Counted from the first letter of the stretch, positions 1 to 14,145 are shown. The stretch is 64,000 nt of DNA from Pontiellaceae bacterium B1224 (GCA_029432815.1 JAROBA010000027.1:1-64000); one strand, 5' to 3'. A program made the numbers and translations. Notes: generated from the letters alone by a model not told the origin.

Positions 1-317
1 TCCGGGTAGCCCCAAATGGCTACTGCACGGCTGAGCGGTTGATCGTCCTCATGATCCGCAAAACCATCGGCATCAGTATCGGCGATGGCCGGATCCGTCC
101 AAATCTGCGACTCCTGAAGATTGTTCAGTTGATCCTCGTCATAGTTCGCAGCACCATCTGCAGCGTCATCGGAATCTAACTGAAAAAACTTTTCATAGAC
201 ATCGCTCATTCCATCGTTATCCGAATCGATCCCGAAAGAAATACCAACTCCGATCACAAGTGCTATAGCAAACAGAAGTTGGAACAGTTTGGTTCTAAAT
301 AAAGCAATTTTTGACAT
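1..317 (-). CDS. Secreted protein with DxDxDG calcium-loop motifs (N-terminal part, runs off left edge)
   Basis: The reading frame opens with ATG at 317 and stays open to the window edge (105 residues seen). A hydrophobic signal segment at about residues 11-29 suggests export. It is followed directly by Asp-rich loops: DSDNDG at residues 31-36 and DTDADG at about 80-85. These are the DxDxDG calcium-binding pattern of thrombospondin type-3, dockerin or EF-hand-like repeats, common in secreted proteins of PVC bacteria. A purine-rich AAGGGGAA about 8 bases before the ATG is a likely ribosome site. The C-terminal domain that would define the function lies outside the window, so only the export signal and calcium loops can be claimed. 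Confidence 0.75.
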   Translation of the reverse strand, partial: MSKIALFRTKLFQLLFAIALVIGVGISFGIDSDNDGMSDVYEKFFQLDSDDAADGAANYDEDQLNNLQESQIWTDPAIADTDADGFADHEDDQPLSRAVAIWGYP

Positions 318-790
318 TGGGATTCCCCTTTACGCTTTAACCACACGATTTATGAAGGCAACTCTTTCTTTATTTTCATAAACAAACATATCTACCCCCC
401 CCCGCAATATTTTTAATAATTTCTTTTCTAGTATTTTTTACTAGTGCGTTTTCAAGGGATATAAATACATTGCATAACTCAAAATCCATATAGACAGGAG
501 ACAGGGAGCGCTGAACTGAACAGGTCCATATTGCTCGCGCGTGGGGCGGTCGGCGACTTCCCACCTCTTTAACCGAACGACATACTTTCAATATTCCTGA
601 TTTCTTGTTCGATATTCGTTTACTTCTCCGCCCTGTTGCATGTGCTGGAAACGGCGTAAAACATCATTCTACGATATGGAGTTCCATCTGTTTTCCAAAG
701 TTTGGAAGTAATGTCGCCGAATTGGAAGGATGCAAGGCATATCACCTGTAAAGAAAAAGCAGGGTAGTGTTCCGGCCCTCTCGTCAGAGC
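318..790. other. Intergenic region, no convincing gene
   Basis: The stretch between the start of the leftmost gene and the rpoC terminator has only short minus-strand frames rich in Cys/Arg/Ser, with no ribosome site or recognisable product. It holds a C9 tract near 396, a small CTAGTA...TACTAG inverted repeat near 433-450 and one perfect TTCCAA-N3-TTGGAA palindrome at 693-707. The promoter of the leftmost gene must lie here, but I see no strong -35/-10 pair. Confidence 0.5.
693..707. repeat. TTCCAA-N3-TTGGAA palindrome (spacer AGT)
   Basis: Perfect copy of the dispersed 15-base gapped palindrome, in intergenic DNA downstream of the rpoC terminator. Confidence 0.85.
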
Positions 791-820
791 AAAAAAAAAG
801 CGCCCCGTACGGGACGCTTT
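791..820 (-). terminator. Intrinsic terminator after rpoC
   Basis: Read on the minus strand, AAAGCGTCCC pairs across a GTAC loop with GGGGCGCTTT and is followed by nine T. This is a strong rho-independent terminator 25 bases past the rpoC stop. It means rpsL-rpsG-fusA, which often follow rpoC, are not co-transcribed here. Confidence 0.9.
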
Positions 821-822
821 CT

Positions 823-837
823 TTCCAATGATTGGAA
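823..837. repeat. TTCCAA-N3-TTGGAA palindrome (spacer TGA)
   Basis: Perfect copy lying exactly between the rpoC stop codon (845) and the stem of its terminator (820). Confidence 0.85.
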
Positions 838-844
838 TCAACCG

Positions 845-3800
845 TTAGGCTTCTTCATCATCCGACTGATCTGCAAAGGCGAGCGGATCGCCGCCCAGTG
901 CATCTTCAACCGAGATTTCATCACCCAGCTTGACCGGCTTGATATCGCGGTACATCGGGAATCCGGTACCGGCAGGAATCAAGCGACCCATGATGACGTT
1001 TTCTTTGAAGCCGCGGAGTGAATCCACCATGCCGAGTGTTGCGGCTTTGGTGAGTACGCGGGTGGTATCCTGGAACGACGCCGCCGAGATGAAGGACTCG
1101 GTTTCGAGCGCTGCCTTGGTGATACCCAGCAGTACCGGAGAAGCTTCCGCTGGACGACGGCCATCGCCGACCGCACGTTGGTTGACTTCCTGGAAGGTCT
1201 GCTTTTCGACCTGCTCGCCCCAAAGGAACTCGGTATCGCCCGGATCGGTGATCTTCACTTTACGCAGCATCTGGCGAACAATCACCTCGATGTGCTTATC
1301 GTTGATTTCCACACCCTGCAGACGATATACGGCCTGAACTTCGTTCACGAGGTATTCCTGCAGATCCTGCGGACCACAGACTTCGAGCAGTTCCTGCGGA
1401 ACGATCGGACCTTCTGTGAGCTGCTGTCCTTTGTGAACAAAGTCACCCGGGAATACAATTACGTGTTTGTTCATCGGAATGAGGTGTTCTTCCTCAGCAC
1501 CCGTGACTGTATCACGAACGATGAGCTTGCGCTTACCTTTGGCAATGCCGCCGAGTTCAACAATACCTTCGATCTTCGCGATCTCGGCTGCTTCTTTCGG
1601 GGTACGTGCTTCAACGAGTTCCGCCACACGCGGCAGACCACCGGTAATATCCTTGGTACGAACCGTTTTACGCGGCGTACGAGCCAGCGTGTAACCGGCG
1701 CTGATCGCGTCGCCTTCCTTGATCATTACCTGAGCGCCAGCCGGAATAGAGTAGAAACCCTTGTTTCCGTCTTTACCCTCAATCACGATCTGCGGATGGA
1801 GGTCTTCCTTGTGTTCCATAACGGTAAGACCTTCAACACCGGTAGCTTCATCCACCGCCTTCTGAACGGTTACGCCTTCAATGAAGTCGTGGAACTCAAG
1901 TTTACCATCGTGCTCTGAAAGAATCGGAACGGAGTACGGATCCCATTCAACGAAGGTTTCGTTGGCTTTAACTTCGCCACCGTCATCGACGGAGACCAAA
2001 GCACCGATTACCAATGCGTAGCGTTCCAGCTCACGTCCTTCTTCATCAACAATAACAATGCTGCCGTTTTTATTCAGGATAACATTCTTATCATCCACTT
2101 TCACCGAACGAACATTTTCGTACTTCGCAGTACCACCTAATTTCGCAATGACTTTCGGCTGTTTAAAGACGGAGGATGCAGTACCACCAATATGGAAGGT
2201 ACGCATGGTCAGCTGCGTGCCCGGCTCACCAATCGACTGTGCGGCAATAATACCAACTGGCTGACCCAGCTGAGCAACTTTACCGGTCGCGAGGTTTTTA
2301 CCGTAGCACTTCGCACAAACACCGCGACGGGATTCGCAGGTGAGAACCGAACGAATGATCACCATCTCAACACCGGCACTTTCCACCTTGCGGGCGGAAT
2401 ATTTGTCGATGAGTTCGCCGGCCGCCACAATGACTTCCAGCGTATGCGGGTTGCAGATATCTTCGGCCGCACTACGACCGATGATACGGGTTGCAAGCGA
2501 AACGAGTTCATCGTCCCCTTCGGTGATCGCAGTCACTTCAATACCATTCAGCGTATGACAGTCTTCTTCGGTAATGATGATGTCGTGCGAAACGTCCACC
2601 AGCTTACGGGTAAGATAACCGGAGTCGGCTGTTTTCAATGCGGTATCGGCCAGACCTTTACGGGCGCCGTGCGTTGAAATGAAGTATTCCAGTACCGACA
2701 GACCTTCACGGAAGTTCGACAGAATCGGCCGTTCAATAATTTCACCGGATGGCTTCGCCATCAGGCCGCGCATGCCGGCCAGCTGACGAATCTGCTGACG
2801 TGAACCACGGGCACCGGAGTCAACCATCACATAAACCGGATTCAACTCTGCCTTGGACTGCTCATTCAACGGATCATCATTCTTCTCGAGCACATCGAAC
2901 AGCTTGTTTGTCAAGCGGTCGTTGGTGTCGGTCCAGATATCGATGATCATATTGTAGCGTTCACCTTCGGTAATCAAACCTTTGCGATGTTTGCCGTCAA
3001 CATCCTCAATTTCTTTACGAGCCGCAGCAACCATGCCTGCTTTATCCTGCGGAATGATCATGTCGCACAATCCGATAGACATACCGGAACGCGTCGCGTG
3101 TTCATATCCGAGGTTTTTCAGCGCATCGAGTACTGTTACCGTTACGGCGTGGCCTGAAATTTCGTAGCATTGTTCAATCAGTACACCTACCACCTTTTTG
3201 GTCGCCGTCTTATTTACAAAACCGAGCTCATCGGGCCATACTTCATTAAAGAAGACACGACCGACGGTAGTTGTGATGACAGAACGTTCCTGGTCGCCAT
3301 TGCGGGTTTCGCGCTGGTAGTCCGGGTTGCGGTAGCGAATACGATCGTGCAGTTTAACAACGCCTTCATCGTATGCTGTATGCACTTCCATGATGTCATT
3401 CATCATACGCAAGTGCTCGTTCCCGTTTTTCTTTTTACCGTTCTTACGTTCCATCTGGTAGGTCTGGGATTCGGAAGTCAGGAAGTAAACCCCTAACGCA
3501 ATATCCTGCGTCGGCGTCGTTACCGGTTTACCGGAAGACGGAGAGAAGATATTATTTGTTGCAAGCATCAGACTCTTGGACTCAACCTGAGCTTCCACCG
3601 ACAACGGTACGTGTACCGCCATTTGGTCACCGTCGAAGTCGGCGTTATAGGCCGTACATACAAGCGGGTGCAACTGAATGGCTTCCCCTTCAATCAGGAT
3701 GGGCTCAAACGACTGAATCGAAAGTCTGTGAAGTGTCGGCGCACGGTTCAACATAACCGTATGACCACGGGTTACCTCATCGAGGATATCCCACACTTCA

Positions 3801-5029
3801 TCCACTTCGCGCTCAATCATCTTTTTCGCGCTGCGAACAGTGTGAACCACGCCACGCTCTTTCAGGCGACGAATGATGAACGGTTCGAAAAGGACAAGTG
3901 CCATTTTCTTCGGCAGACCGCACTGGTTCAGTTTCAGCGTCGGACCCACAACAATTACGGAACGGCCGGAGTAGTCAACACGCTTACCGAGCAGGTTCTG
4001 ACGGAAACGACCCTGCTTACCTTTCAGCATATCGGAAAGGGATTTCAGCGGACGGTTACCCGGACCGGTTACGGCGCGGCCATGACGACCGTTGTCGAAC
4101 AGGGCATCGACCGACTGCTGCAGCATACGTTTTTCGTTGCGGATGATGACTTCCGGAGTCTTCAGCGCGAGCAGGGTTTTCAAACGGTTGTTACGGTTGA
4201 TGACACGACGATACAGATCGTTCAGATCGGACGTTGCAAAACGACCGCCTTCGAGCGGAACCAACGGACGCAGATCCGGCGGAATCACCGGCAGCACTTC
4301 CATAACCATCCATTCCGGACGGGAGTTGGATTTAATGAACCCTTCCATGACCTTCATCTGATTAACAAGTTTTTTACGGGTCTGTTTGGAGCGGGTGTTC
4401 ATCATTGCTTCTTCTAAAGCAATCAACGTTTCGGCCGGATCAATCTTCGTCAGCAATTCGCGGACGCCTTCAGCACCGATCTTCGCGGAAAAACTTTCCG
4501 CGCCATAGTTGTCCATGGCTTCACGATATTCCTCTTCCGAAAGAAGCTGTTTTTCTTTCAGCGGGGTATCACCGGCATCTACCACAATATAGTTATCGTA
4601 GTACAGAACGCGTTCGAGGTTACGCATGGTCATATCAAGAATAAGACCCATGCGGCTCGGAGTGGCTTTGAAGAACCAGATGTGCGAAGTCGGAACCGCC
4701 AGCTCAATGTGAGCCATGCGTTCACGACGGACGCGGGACAGCGTTACTTCAACGCCGCACCGGTCGCAGATCACGCCTTTATGTTTGATGCGTTTGTACT
4801 TTCCGCAAGAACATTCCCAGTCCTTGGTCGGACCGAAGATGCGCTCGCAGAACAGACCGCCTTTTTCAGGCTTGAAGGTTCTGTAGTTGATCGTTTCCGG
4901 ATTTTTAACTTCGCCATGACTCCAGGAACGGATCGACTCTGGAGATGCGAGCGTGATGCTCGCAAAGTCGCTTTGTTCCTGTTGCTTGATACCGAAGATA
5001 TCGGCAACGTTGCTTGAATTATTTTCCAC
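845..5029 (-). CDS. rpoC: DNA-directed RNA polymerase subunit beta'
   Basis: Largest RNA polymerase subunit, 1394 residues with the start chosen here. The catalytic NADFDGDQM loop with its three magnesium-binding Asp is at about residues 462-470. The N-terminal zinc ribbon has Cys at about 73, 75, 88 and 91, and the second zinc site ([11 protein letters not shown]) is also present. The frame stays open upstream into rpoB, but the best start is GTG at 5029 because a perfect AGGAGG stands seven bases before it and the protein then begins [12 protein letters not shown]. This leaves 46 bases after rpoB instead of an overlap. It is the last gene of the tuf-secE-nusG-rpl-rpo block. Identification is certain; only the start is a judgement. 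Confidence 0.98.
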   Translation of the reverse strand: MENNSSNVADIFGIKQQEQSDFASITLASPESIRSWSHGEVKNPETINYRTFKPEKGGLFCERIFGPTKDWECSCGKYKRIKHKGVICDRCGVEVTLSRVRRERMAHIELAVPTSHIWFFKATPSRMGLILDMTMRNLERVLYYDNYIVVDAGDTPLKEKQLLSEEEYREAMDNYGAESFSAKIGAEGVRELLTKIDPAETLIALEEAMMNTRSKQTRKKLVNQMKVMEGFIKSNSRPEWMVMEVLPVIPPDLRPLVPLEGGRFATSDLNDLYRRVINRNNRLKTLLALKTPEVIIRNEKRMLQQSVDALFDNGRHGRAVTGPGNRPLKSLSDMLKGKQGRFRQNLLGKRVDYSGRSVIVVGPTLKLNQCGLPKKMALVLFEPFIIRRLKERGVVHTVRSAKKMIEREVDEVWDILDEVTRGHTVMLNRAPTLHRLSIQSFEPILIEGEAIQLHPLVCTAYNADFDGDQMAVHVPLSVEAQVESKSLMLATNNIFSPSSGKPVTTPTQDIALGVYFLTSESQTYQMERKNGKKKNGNEHLRMMNDIMEVHTAYDEGVVKLHDRIRYRNPDYQRETRNGDQERSVITTTVGRVFFNEVWPDELGFVNKTATKKVVGVLIEQCYEISGHAVTVTVLDALKNLGYEHATRSGMSIGLCDMIIPQDKAGMVAAARKEIEDVDGKHRKGLITEGERYNMIIDIWTDTNDRLTNKLFDVLEKNDDPLNEQSKAELNPVYVMVDSGARGSRQQIRQLAGMRGLMAKPSGEIIERPILSNFREGLSVLEYFISTHGARKGLADTALKTADSGYLTRKLVDVSHDIIITEEDCHTLNGIEVTAITEGDDELVSLATRIIGRSAAEDICNPHTLEVIVAAGELIDKYSARKVESAGVEMVIIRSVLTCESRRGVCAKCYGKNLATGKVAQLGQPVGIIAAQSIGEPGTQLTMRTFHIGGTASSVFKQPKVIAKLGGTAKYENVRSVKVDDKNVILNKNGSIVIVDEEGRELERYALVIGALVSVDDGGEVKANETFVEWDPYSVPILSEHDGKLEFHDFIEGVTVQKAVDEATGVEGLTVMEHKEDLHPQIVIEGKDGNKGFYSIPAGAQVMIKEGDAISAGYTLARTPRKTVRTKDITGGLPRVAELVEARTPKEAAEIAKIEGIVELGGIAKGKRKLIVRDTVTGAEEEHLIPMNKHVIVFPGDFVHKGQQLTEGPIVPQELLEVCGPQDLQEYLVNEVQAVYRLQGVEINDKHIEVIVRQMLRKVKITDPGDTEFLWGEQVEKQTFQEVNQRAVGDGRRPAEASPVLLGITKAALETESFISAASFQDTTRVLTKAATLGMVDSLRGFKENVIMGRLIPAGTGFPMYRDIKPVKLGDEISVEDALGGDPLAFADQSDDEEA

Positions 5030-5075
5030 GGGTGTTCCTCCTGCAGTATAATGTATAGGTATCGATGTTACGCGA

Positions 5076-8840
<3,765 letters not shown>

Positions 8841-8877
8841 TCCGCACCTTCAGGTTGTTGTTGGGGATAAAACGCAT

Positions 8878-8930
8878 GTTCCCCTTTGAGTCTCAAAGGG
8901 GAACATAACACATGCCACCCGAAGGTGGCA
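8878..8930 (-). promoter_or_regulatory. Two hairpins in the rplL-rpoB gap, likely attenuator or processing site
   Basis: Two near-perfect hairpins stand in tandem. 8913-8930 pairs TGCCACC with GGTGGCA around a four-base loop. 8878-8904 pairs 13 bases, GTTCCCCTTTGAG with CTCAAAGGGGAAC, around one base. On the transcript the second is followed only by a weak U-rich stretch. In E. coli the same gap carries a partial terminator and an RNase III site that lower rpoBC relative to rplJL. An equivalent role here is inferred from position. Confidence 0.7.
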
Positions 8931-8959
8931 CAATCTGTCAAAGTTTAATAATACGAGTA

Positions 8960-9373
8960 TTATTTAACTTCGATTGATGCTCCAACGCCTTCAAGTTTTT
9001 CTTTCATCGCGTCAGCATCTTCTTGAGAAACACCAGCTTTGATGCTGGTAGGCGCGCCATCGACGAGCTCTTTAGCTTCTTTCAGACCGAGACCGGTGAT
9101 TGCACGGAGTTCTTTGATAACCTGGATCTTAGAACCACCAGCAGCAGTAAGAACGACTTCGAATTCAGTCTGAGCTGCGGCTGCGCCGCCTTCGTCACCA
9201 CCAGCCGGAGCTGCTACAGCGACTGCAGCTGGAGCGGCTGCAGTTACGCCCAGACGATCTTCCAGAGCCTTAACCAGCTGAGAGAGTTCAAGAACCGAGA
9301 TGGTTTCAACCCAATCAACGAATTCTGCCATTTTACCTTCGAGTACTACTTCTTCTTTTGTTTCTTCGGACAT
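8960..9373 (-). CDS. rplL: 50S ribosomal protein L7/L12
   Basis: Stalk protein that recruits translation GTPases, 137 residues, slightly longer than the usual 120-130. It has the N-terminal dimerisation helix ([17 protein letters not shown]), the flexible Ala/Gly-rich hinge at about 45-68 and the conserved C-terminal domain ([20 protein letters not shown]). ATG at 9373 follows AGGAGG. It sits 41 bases after rplJ in the standard rplK-A-J-L order. Confidence 0.97.
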   Translation of the reverse strand: MSEETKEEVVLEGKMAEFVDWVETISVLELSQLVKALEDRLGVTAAAPAAVAVAAPAGGDEGGAAAAQTEFEVVLTAAGGSKIQVIKELRAITGLGLKEAKELVDGAPTSIKAGVSQEDADAMKEKLEGVGASIEVK

Positions 9374-9414
9374 TTTGTGCCTCCTAATGAACTGCTTCTA
9401 ATTCAAATTAATAG

Positions 9415-9945
9415 TTATGCTTCTTGTTCTTTTTTGTCTTTTACCGCGCTCAGCACGTAAACCAGACTTGCGACTTTCTGATCAAGAACGCCAACGAGCT
9501 GGGTGCATGGTGCCTGCAGGGTGCCGAGCAACATGGCACGCAATACATCCTTGGAAGGAAGTTTTGCGAGTTCCACAACGTCATTCGCGCTGACAGCTTT
9601 GCCTTCAACAAAACCACCGGTAACAACCGGTTTTTCATTTGCAGCGGTAAATTTCTTAATAACCTTGGCCACTTCAACCACATCGCCTTCGCCATAAATC
9701 ATCGCGGTTTGACCAGTCATCAGATCTGATGCGTCATCGGCGAGAGCACGGTTCAGCATGGTTTTCTTAACCACGTTGAACGATGCACCGCTCTCACGCA
9801 GCGAATCTTTGAAGGCAGTGGTGGTCGGCATGTCCATTCCGGTATAATCGGCAATGATCATGTATAACGCACCGGCTACTCGCTCATTGAGTTCGGTAGC
9901 TTCAGCAATTTTTTCGGGCCGTACGCCTTTTTCTTCAGGTTTCAT
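9415..9945 (-). CDS. rplJ: 50S ribosomal protein L10
   Basis: Base of the ribosomal stalk, which holds the L7/L12 dimers. At 176 residues it is a normal length. The N-terminal RNA-binding part contains ADYTGMDMPTTTAFKDSLR and the family-typical VVKKTMLNRAL; a C-terminal helix follows. ATG at 9945 is preceded by GGGGAGGG, a strong ribosome site, in the 14-base gap after rplA. In many bacteria L10 represses its own operon through the leader; I cannot show this from the short gap here. Confidence 0.96.
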   Translation of the reverse strand: MKPEEKGVRPEKIAEATELNERVAGALYMIIADYTGMDMPTTTAFKDSLRESGASFNVVKKTMLNRALADDASDLMTGQTAMIYGEGDVVEVAKVIKKFTAANEKPVVTGGFVEGKAVSANDVVELAKLPSKDVLRAMLLGTLQAPCTQLVGVLDQKVASLVYVLSAVKDKKEQEA

Positions 9946-9959
9946 TTAAATACCCTCCC

Positions 9960-10655
9960 CTATGCGGAGATTTCCTTGAGGGCAACCCGGAGACCCGGAC
10001 CCATGGTGCTGGAAATCGTGCAACGTTTAATGTAGGTTCCTTTGGCAGTAGCCGGGCGGGCACCGTTGATGGCGTCCACAATGGCCTGCGCATTTTCGAG
10101 CAACGCGGTCTTTTCGAACGAACGTTTTCCGAAAGGAACGGCAATGTTTCCGTTACGGTCCATACGAAACTCAACTCGACCGGCTTTCAGCTGGTTCACA
10201 GCAGCGGCCGTATCGTCGGTTACGGTTCCGGTTTTCGGATTCGGCATCAGACCACGCGGACCGAGTACACGAGCAACTTTACGCACTTCTTTCATTGCGT
10301 CCGGTGTGGCAACGGCAGCGTCAAAGTCGGTCCAGCCGTCCTGAACTTTCTTGATCAGGTCGTCGAATCCAACTTCAGTTGCTCCTGCTTCGCGGGCTGC
10401 TTCTGCAGCATCCCCTGTTGCAAAAACAATGACCTTAACATCTTTACCGGTACCGTGCGGCAACGCAACGGTGGAGCGGATCGCCTGATCGGATTTTGAC
10501 GGGTCTACCCCCATCCGGAAGGCGAATTCCAATGTTTCGTCGAACTTAGCGGTTGGGTTTTCCTGAAGAAATTCAACAGCACTTTCGACGCTGTAGTCAT
10601 TTTCGCGGGTCACCTTTTCCGAAACTGCGGTATATTTTTTTCCGTGAATAGCCAT
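9960..10655 (-). CDS. rplA: 50S ribosomal protein L1
   Basis: Binds 23S rRNA at the L1 stalk near the E site, 231 residues (E. coli 234). Recognisable stretches include TAKFDETLEFAFRMGVDP, a VLGPRGLMPNPKTGTV loop and a C-terminal GPGLRVAL. The stop of rplK and the ATG of rplA are directly adjacent with no spacer, and the ribosome site GAGGTGG lies in the last rplK codons, pointing to coupled translation. Confidence 0.97.
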   Translation of the reverse strand: MAIHGKKYTAVSEKVTRENDYSVESAVEFLQENPTAKFDETLEFAFRMGVDPSKSDQAIRSTVALPHGTGKDVKVIVFATGDAAEAAREAGATEVGFDDLIKKVQDGWTDFDAAVATPDAMKEVRKVARVLGPRGLMPNPKTGTVTDDTAAAVNQLKAGRVEFRMDRNGNIAVPFGKRSFEKTALLENAQAIVDAINGARPATAKGTYIKRCTISSTMGPGLRVALKEISA

Positions 10656-11078
10656 TTATTCCACCTCTATTCCCATGCTGCGCGCGGTACCTTCAATGAT
10701 ACGAACTGCGGCATCCAGATCGCTGGCGTTCAGGTCAGCTTTCTTAACCTCAACGATCTCTTCGATCTGCGCGCGGGTTACTTTACCGACCTTATCGCGG
10801 TTCGGAACGCCGGAACCTTTTGCAAGGCCGGCTGCTTTTTTCAGCAAAACTGCTGCGGGCGGGCTCTTCGTAACAAACGAGAAGCTACGGTCTTTATATA
10901 CGGTGATAACCACCGGAATGACCAGCCCCGCCTGGCTCTGCGTAGCGGCATTGTATGCCTTGCAGAACTCCATAATGTTAACGCCGTGCTGACCCAATGC
11001 GGGGCCGACGGGCGGCGCAGGGTTTGCTGCCCCTGCGGGGATCTGCAACTTAATATACCCTGTGATTTCTTTAGCCAT
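10656..11078 (-). CDS. rplK: 50S ribosomal protein L11
   Basis: Forms the GTPase-associated centre with 23S rRNA, 140 residues as chosen here. The N-terminal domain reads [20 protein letters not shown] followed by [11 protein letters not shown], almost invariant in the family. A TTG codon four residues upstream is in frame, but the ribosome site TGAGGA overlaps it. Starting at ATG 11078 gives the family-standard MAKE N-terminus. Confidence 0.97.
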   Translation of the reverse strand: MAKEITGYIKLQIPAGAANPAPPVGPALGQHGVNIMEFCKAYNAATQSQAGLVIPVVITVYKDRSFSFVTKSPPAAVLLKKAAGLAKGSGVPNRDKVGKVTRAQIEEIVEVKKADLNASDLDAAVRIIEGTARSMGIEVE

Positions 11079-11096
11079 AACAATCCTCAATCAAAT

Positions 11097-11651
11097 TTAT
11101 TCGGCTGAACGTTCTACCTGCCAGTATTCGAGCTCCACCGGAGCTTCGCGTCCGAAGACAGAAACAAGTACCTTAAGCACACCACGCTCCGGATCAACTT
11201 CGTCGATCACTCCAGTCGAGCTGGTGAACGGTCCATCGGTAACCTTGACGGTTTCGCCTGGCTCGAACATCACCTTCGGTGCAACAACTTCCTTCTTTTC
11301 TTCAATCTGATTCACGATGCTGTTTACTTCTTCATCGCTCATCGCGGCGGGTCTTTCACCGCCAAGGAAGCCGATCACACTCGGCGTGTTCTGTATAAAG
11401 GTCCAGGCTTCAGCATTCAGTACATTTTCTTCGTTATACAAGTTGATGTTAATCAATAGGTATCCCGGAAAAAACTTACGGTTGACCGTTGTCTTTTTGC
11501 CTTGTTTAACTTCTGAGACTTTTTCGGAAGGAATTAAAACTTCTCCGATATCGTCTTCCATTTCTTCTTGCTGCACTCGGCTGGCAATGTTCTTTTGAAC
11601 TTTCAGCTCGTGACCGGAAAGCGCGTGTAGGATGAACCATTGTTTTGGCAT
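11097..11651 (-). CDS. nusG: Transcription termination/antitermination protein NusG
   Basis: Elongation factor that bridges RNA polymerase to Rho or to the ribosome, 184 residues. The NGN domain (WFILHALSGHELKVQKNI, with RKFFPGYLLI) spans about residues 1-115. The KOW domain follows: FEPGETVKVTDGPFTSSTGV then VSVFGREAPVELEY. Order secE-nusG-rplK is the usual bacterial arrangement, with 18 bases to rplK. Confidence 0.97.
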   Translation of the reverse strand: MPKQWFILHALSGHELKVQKNIASRVQQEEMEDDIGEVLIPSEKVSEVKQGKKTTVNRKFFPGYLLININLYNEENVLNAEAWTFIQNTPSVIGFLGGERPAAMSDEEVNSIVNQIEEKKEVVAPKVMFEPGETVKVTDGPFTSSTGVIDEVDPERGVLKVLVSVFGREAPVELEYWQVERSAE

Positions 11652-11675
11652 GTTATATAATCCCTACTGAATAAA

Positions 11676-11879
11676 CTAGCGAATGATGAGGCGGAGCAGA
11701 TTCATGTTCACCACATCACAGAGCCCGACAAATGCGCCTAGGATGATGACGGAGATGACAACCACCAGAGACTGACCAAACAGTTCTTTACGGGTGGGCC
11801 ATGTGCACTTCAGCAGTTCAACTTTTACCTCTTCGAGAAAGGTTCTTAAACTACCTACGCCTTCGCTTAATTTATTCAT
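11676..11879 (-). CDS. secE: Preprotein translocase subunit SecE
   Basis: Small essential subunit of the SecYEG channel, 67 residues, the short single-span form found in most bacteria. It has the amphipathic helix with the family motif VKVELLKCTWPTRKEL, followed by one membrane segment at about residues 38-60. It lies between tRNA-Trp and nusG as in many bacteria. Confidence 0.95.
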   Translation of the reverse strand: MNKLSEGVGSLRTFLEEVKVELLKCTWPTRKELFGQSLVVVISVIILGAFVGLCDVVNMNLLRLIIR

Positions 11880-11903
11880 GTTACGTTCCAGTTTACAAAA
11901 AAG

Positions 11904-11979
11904 TGGCAGGTCGGAAGGGACTCGAACCCCTAACAGCCGGTTTTGGAAACCGGTGCTCTACCAATTGAACTACCGACCT
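11904..11979 (-). tRNA. tRNA-Trp (anticodon CCA)
   Basis: The minus-strand transcript starts AGGTCGG and ends CCGACCT plus a discriminator G and an encoded CCA, 76 bases in all. The anticodon stem CCGGT/ACCGG closes a seven-base loop TTCCAAA with anticodon CCA. The T arm has GGTTCGAGT. It lies between rpmG and secE. Confidence 0.97.
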
Positions 11980-11998
11980 GTCGTCAAAATAGGATCAA

Positions 11999-12151
11999 CT
12001 ACTTCGTTTCGCGATGAAGTGTGTGCCGCCTTAATCGGGGACAATACTTCTTAATTTCACGGCGACCAGTTTCCAGCTTTTTATTGCGAGTACTGGTGTA
12101 GTTACGATCTCCACACTCGGTGCAGGCCAAAGTGATAATATCTCTTGGCAT
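11999..12151 (-). CDS. rpmG: 50S ribosomal protein L33
   Basis: Fifty residues, starting [20 protein letters not shown] and ending [17 protein letters not shown], the L33 family pattern. ATG at 12151 follows AGGACG. Of the four zinc Cys of the zinc-binding form, the first CxxC pair and the third Cys are present, but the fourth position reads Leu (CPRL), so zinc binding is doubtful. The gene sits between tuf and tRNA-Trp, a common place for rpmG. Confidence 0.95.
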   Translation of the reverse strand: MPRDIITLACTECGDRNYTSTRNKKLETGRREIKKYCPRLRRHTLHRETK

Positions 12152-12174
12152 GGTTTCGTCCTGTTTGAGTTAAA

Positions 12175-12204
12175 CGGGCACAGACGGTCGTGCCGTCTGT
12201 CCCG
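12175..12204 (-). terminator. Hairpin between tuf and rpmG, partial terminator or attenuator
   Basis: The minus-strand transcript forms CGGGACAGACGG paired with CCGTCTGTGCCCG (one bulged base), followed by TTTAA. The stem is strong but the U tract is short, so partial termination that lowers downstream expression relative to tuf is more likely than a full stop. Confidence 0.6.
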
Positions 12205-12218
12205 ATTACCCGTTGATT

Positions 12219-13418
12219 TTAAGCAACGATTTCGATAACGCGTCCAGCACCAACGGTGCGACCACCTTCACGAATGGCGAAGCGCATGTGCTGCTCCATC
12301 GCGATCGGAGTGATCAGCGTAACATCCATAGTCACGTTGTCGCCAGGCATAACCATCTCAACGCCTTCCGGCAGCTGAATGTCGCCCGTCACGTCCGTTG
12401 TACGGAAGTAGAACTGCGGACGGTACCCTTTGAAGAACGGAGTATGACGTCCACCTTCATCTTTGGACAGAACGTATACTTCACCCTTGAACTGGGTGTG
12501 CGGAAGAATGGAACCCGGCTTAGCCAGAACCTGACCACGCTGAACTTCTTCTTTCTTTGTACCACGCAGCAGAACACCAACATTGTCGCCAGCCTGACCC
12601 TCGTCGAGGATCTTGCGGAACATTTCAACACCTGTGCAGGTAGTCTTGGCAGTATCTTTGATACCGATGATTTCAACTTCATCGCCGGTGTGGATCACAC
12701 CGCGCTCAACACGACCGGTAACAACAGTACCGCGACCTTCGATAGAGAATACGTCCTCAATCGGCAGCAGGAAGGGAAGATCAGTAACACGTTCCGGCTC
12801 CGGAATCCAGGAGTCGAGGGCGTCCATAAGATCCTGAATGCACTGGGCGTCCGGGCCTGTAGGATCGTTAATCGCTTTAAGAGCGGATCCACGAACGATC
12901 GGAGAATCTTCTTCGAACTCATACTTAGCGAGGAGTTCCTGAATTTCCATTTCAACGAGTTCGATCAGCTCTTCGTCATCGACGAGATCGCACTTGTTGA
13001 GGAAAACAACGATTTTCGGCACACCAACCTGGCGGGCCAGAAGGATGTGCTCACGCGTCTGCGGCATCGGGCCGGACGGAGCTTCAACCACCAGAATTGC
13101 GCCGTCCATCTGGGCAGCACCGGTGATCATGTTTTTAACGTAGTCAGCATGGCCCGGACAGTCAACGTGGGCGTAGTGACGCTTATCCGATTCGTACTCA
13201 ACGTGCGAAGTCGCGATGGTCAGAATCTTAGTGGAGTCACGACGTCCCTGGGATTCAGATGCTTTTGCAACGCTGTCATATGCGATGTATTCAGACAGGC
13301 CTTTAGCAGCCTGTACACATGTGATGGATGCAGTTACAGTAGTTTTACCATGGTCAACGTGACCAATCGTTCCCACGTTCACGTGGGGTTTATTACGTTC
13401 GAACTTGTCTTTAGCCAT
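12219..13418 (-). CDS. tuf: Translation elongation factor Tu
   Basis: Delivers aminoacyl-tRNA to the ribosome, 399 residues. ATG at 13418 is chosen because AGGAGG precedes it and the protein then begins [20 protein letters not shown]; the longer frame runs back into tRNA-Thr. G1 is [10 protein letters not shown]3 DCPGH, G4 NKCD and G5 SAL. Switch I is atypical: the usual EEKARGITI is replaced by a longer segment reading [17 protein letters not shown], about five residues longer than in E. coli, although the Thr before the conserved SHVEY region is kept. I recall similar switch I sequences in Planctomycetes, so this is probably a lineage trait. Confidence 0.97.
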   Translation of the reverse strand: MAKDKFERNKPHVNVGTIGHVDHGKTTVTASITCVQAAKGLSEYIAYDSVAKASESQGRRDSTKILTIATSHVEYESDKRHYAHVDCPGHADYVKNMITGAAQMDGAILVVEAPSGPMPQTREHILLARQVGVPKIVVFLNKCDLVDDEELIELVEMEIQELLAKYEFEEDSPIVRGSALKAINDPTGPDAQCIQDLMDALDSWIPEPERVTDLPFLLPIEDVFSIEGRGTVVTGRVERGVIHTGDEVEIIGIKDTAKTTCTGVEMFRKILDEGQAGDNVGVLLRGTKKEEVQRGQVLAKPGSILPHTQFKGEVYVLSKDEGGRHTPFFKGYRPQFYFRTTDVTGDIQLPEGVEMVMPGDNVTMDVTLITPIAMEQHMRFAIREGGRTVGAGRVIEIVA

Positions 13419-13472
13419 TTTGTTTACCTCCTGATATTGCTCAGTTAATAATGTTACATAAAATCGAATAAA

Positions 13473-13548
<76 letters not shown>

Positions 13549-13674
13549 CTGTTTATCCAAAAAACAGACAAACAAGCCCGCGTGCACACCGGTAAAAAAT
13601 GCGTTCACAGAGCTTGTCCCTACAAAAATTATCCTACTCACCGCTCCAACTGCATTTGGCGAATAAGACGGCGC

Positions 13675-13702
13675 AATATATAGAACCCCCGGATAGAGTC
13701 AA
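13675..13702 (-). promoter_or_regulatory. Sigma70-type promoter of the tRNA-Thr/tuf block
   Basis: On the minus strand TTGACT (13702-13697) is followed after 16 bases by TATATT (13680-13675). Transcription would begin near 13668, about 120 bases before tRNA-Thr. It is the only strong -35/-10 pair found upstream of the block. Confidence 0.7.
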
Positions 13703-14145
13703 CCCCGAACCTGAAAAAAAATCAGTAATTTCCATTATTTCAGGTGGACCTGCAAAAATAGCTAAAAAAAAACAGTAACAGGACGCCTCAAACACCTGGA
13801 AGGTACAAAACGGTCCTGTTTGTTCAACGACCAGCAAACACGCCTTCTTCAACACTAGAAAACGGTGTAGTTCCTTAATAATAGAATGTGGACACGTAAG
13901 GTACAGCCGGAACCGCCTGCAGGAACCAGCAAAACCGCATGCCAACACAGCGCATCGGCTCTGATATAAAAACAATTTCTGACTCTCCCATTTCCAGTGC
14001 CAAAAAGAATGAGGAGACAGTCCAATTTACCCCCACACAGAACTGATTTAATACAAAACACAAGAATCTCACTTAGAATGGACAATAAAAGAGATTCATT
14101 AAGCGTTGGTCAGTGCACGACACCGAACCAATAATCTATTGCTTT
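13703..14145. other. Intergenic region between divergent tuf block and gspE, no convincing gene
   Basis: Only short minus-strand frames are present, with unusual Cys/Phe-rich translations and no ribosome site; one overlaps the tuf promoter. A/T-rich runs and one half of the dispersed palindrome (CTGGAA near 13796) are visible. The gspE promoter should lie at the right end but I cannot place it with confidence. Confidence 0.5.

Noticed and set aside
13634-14085. Short minus-strand frames upstream of tRNA-Thr
   Set aside because: They overlap the tuf promoter, are rich in Cys/Phe and lack ribosome sites.
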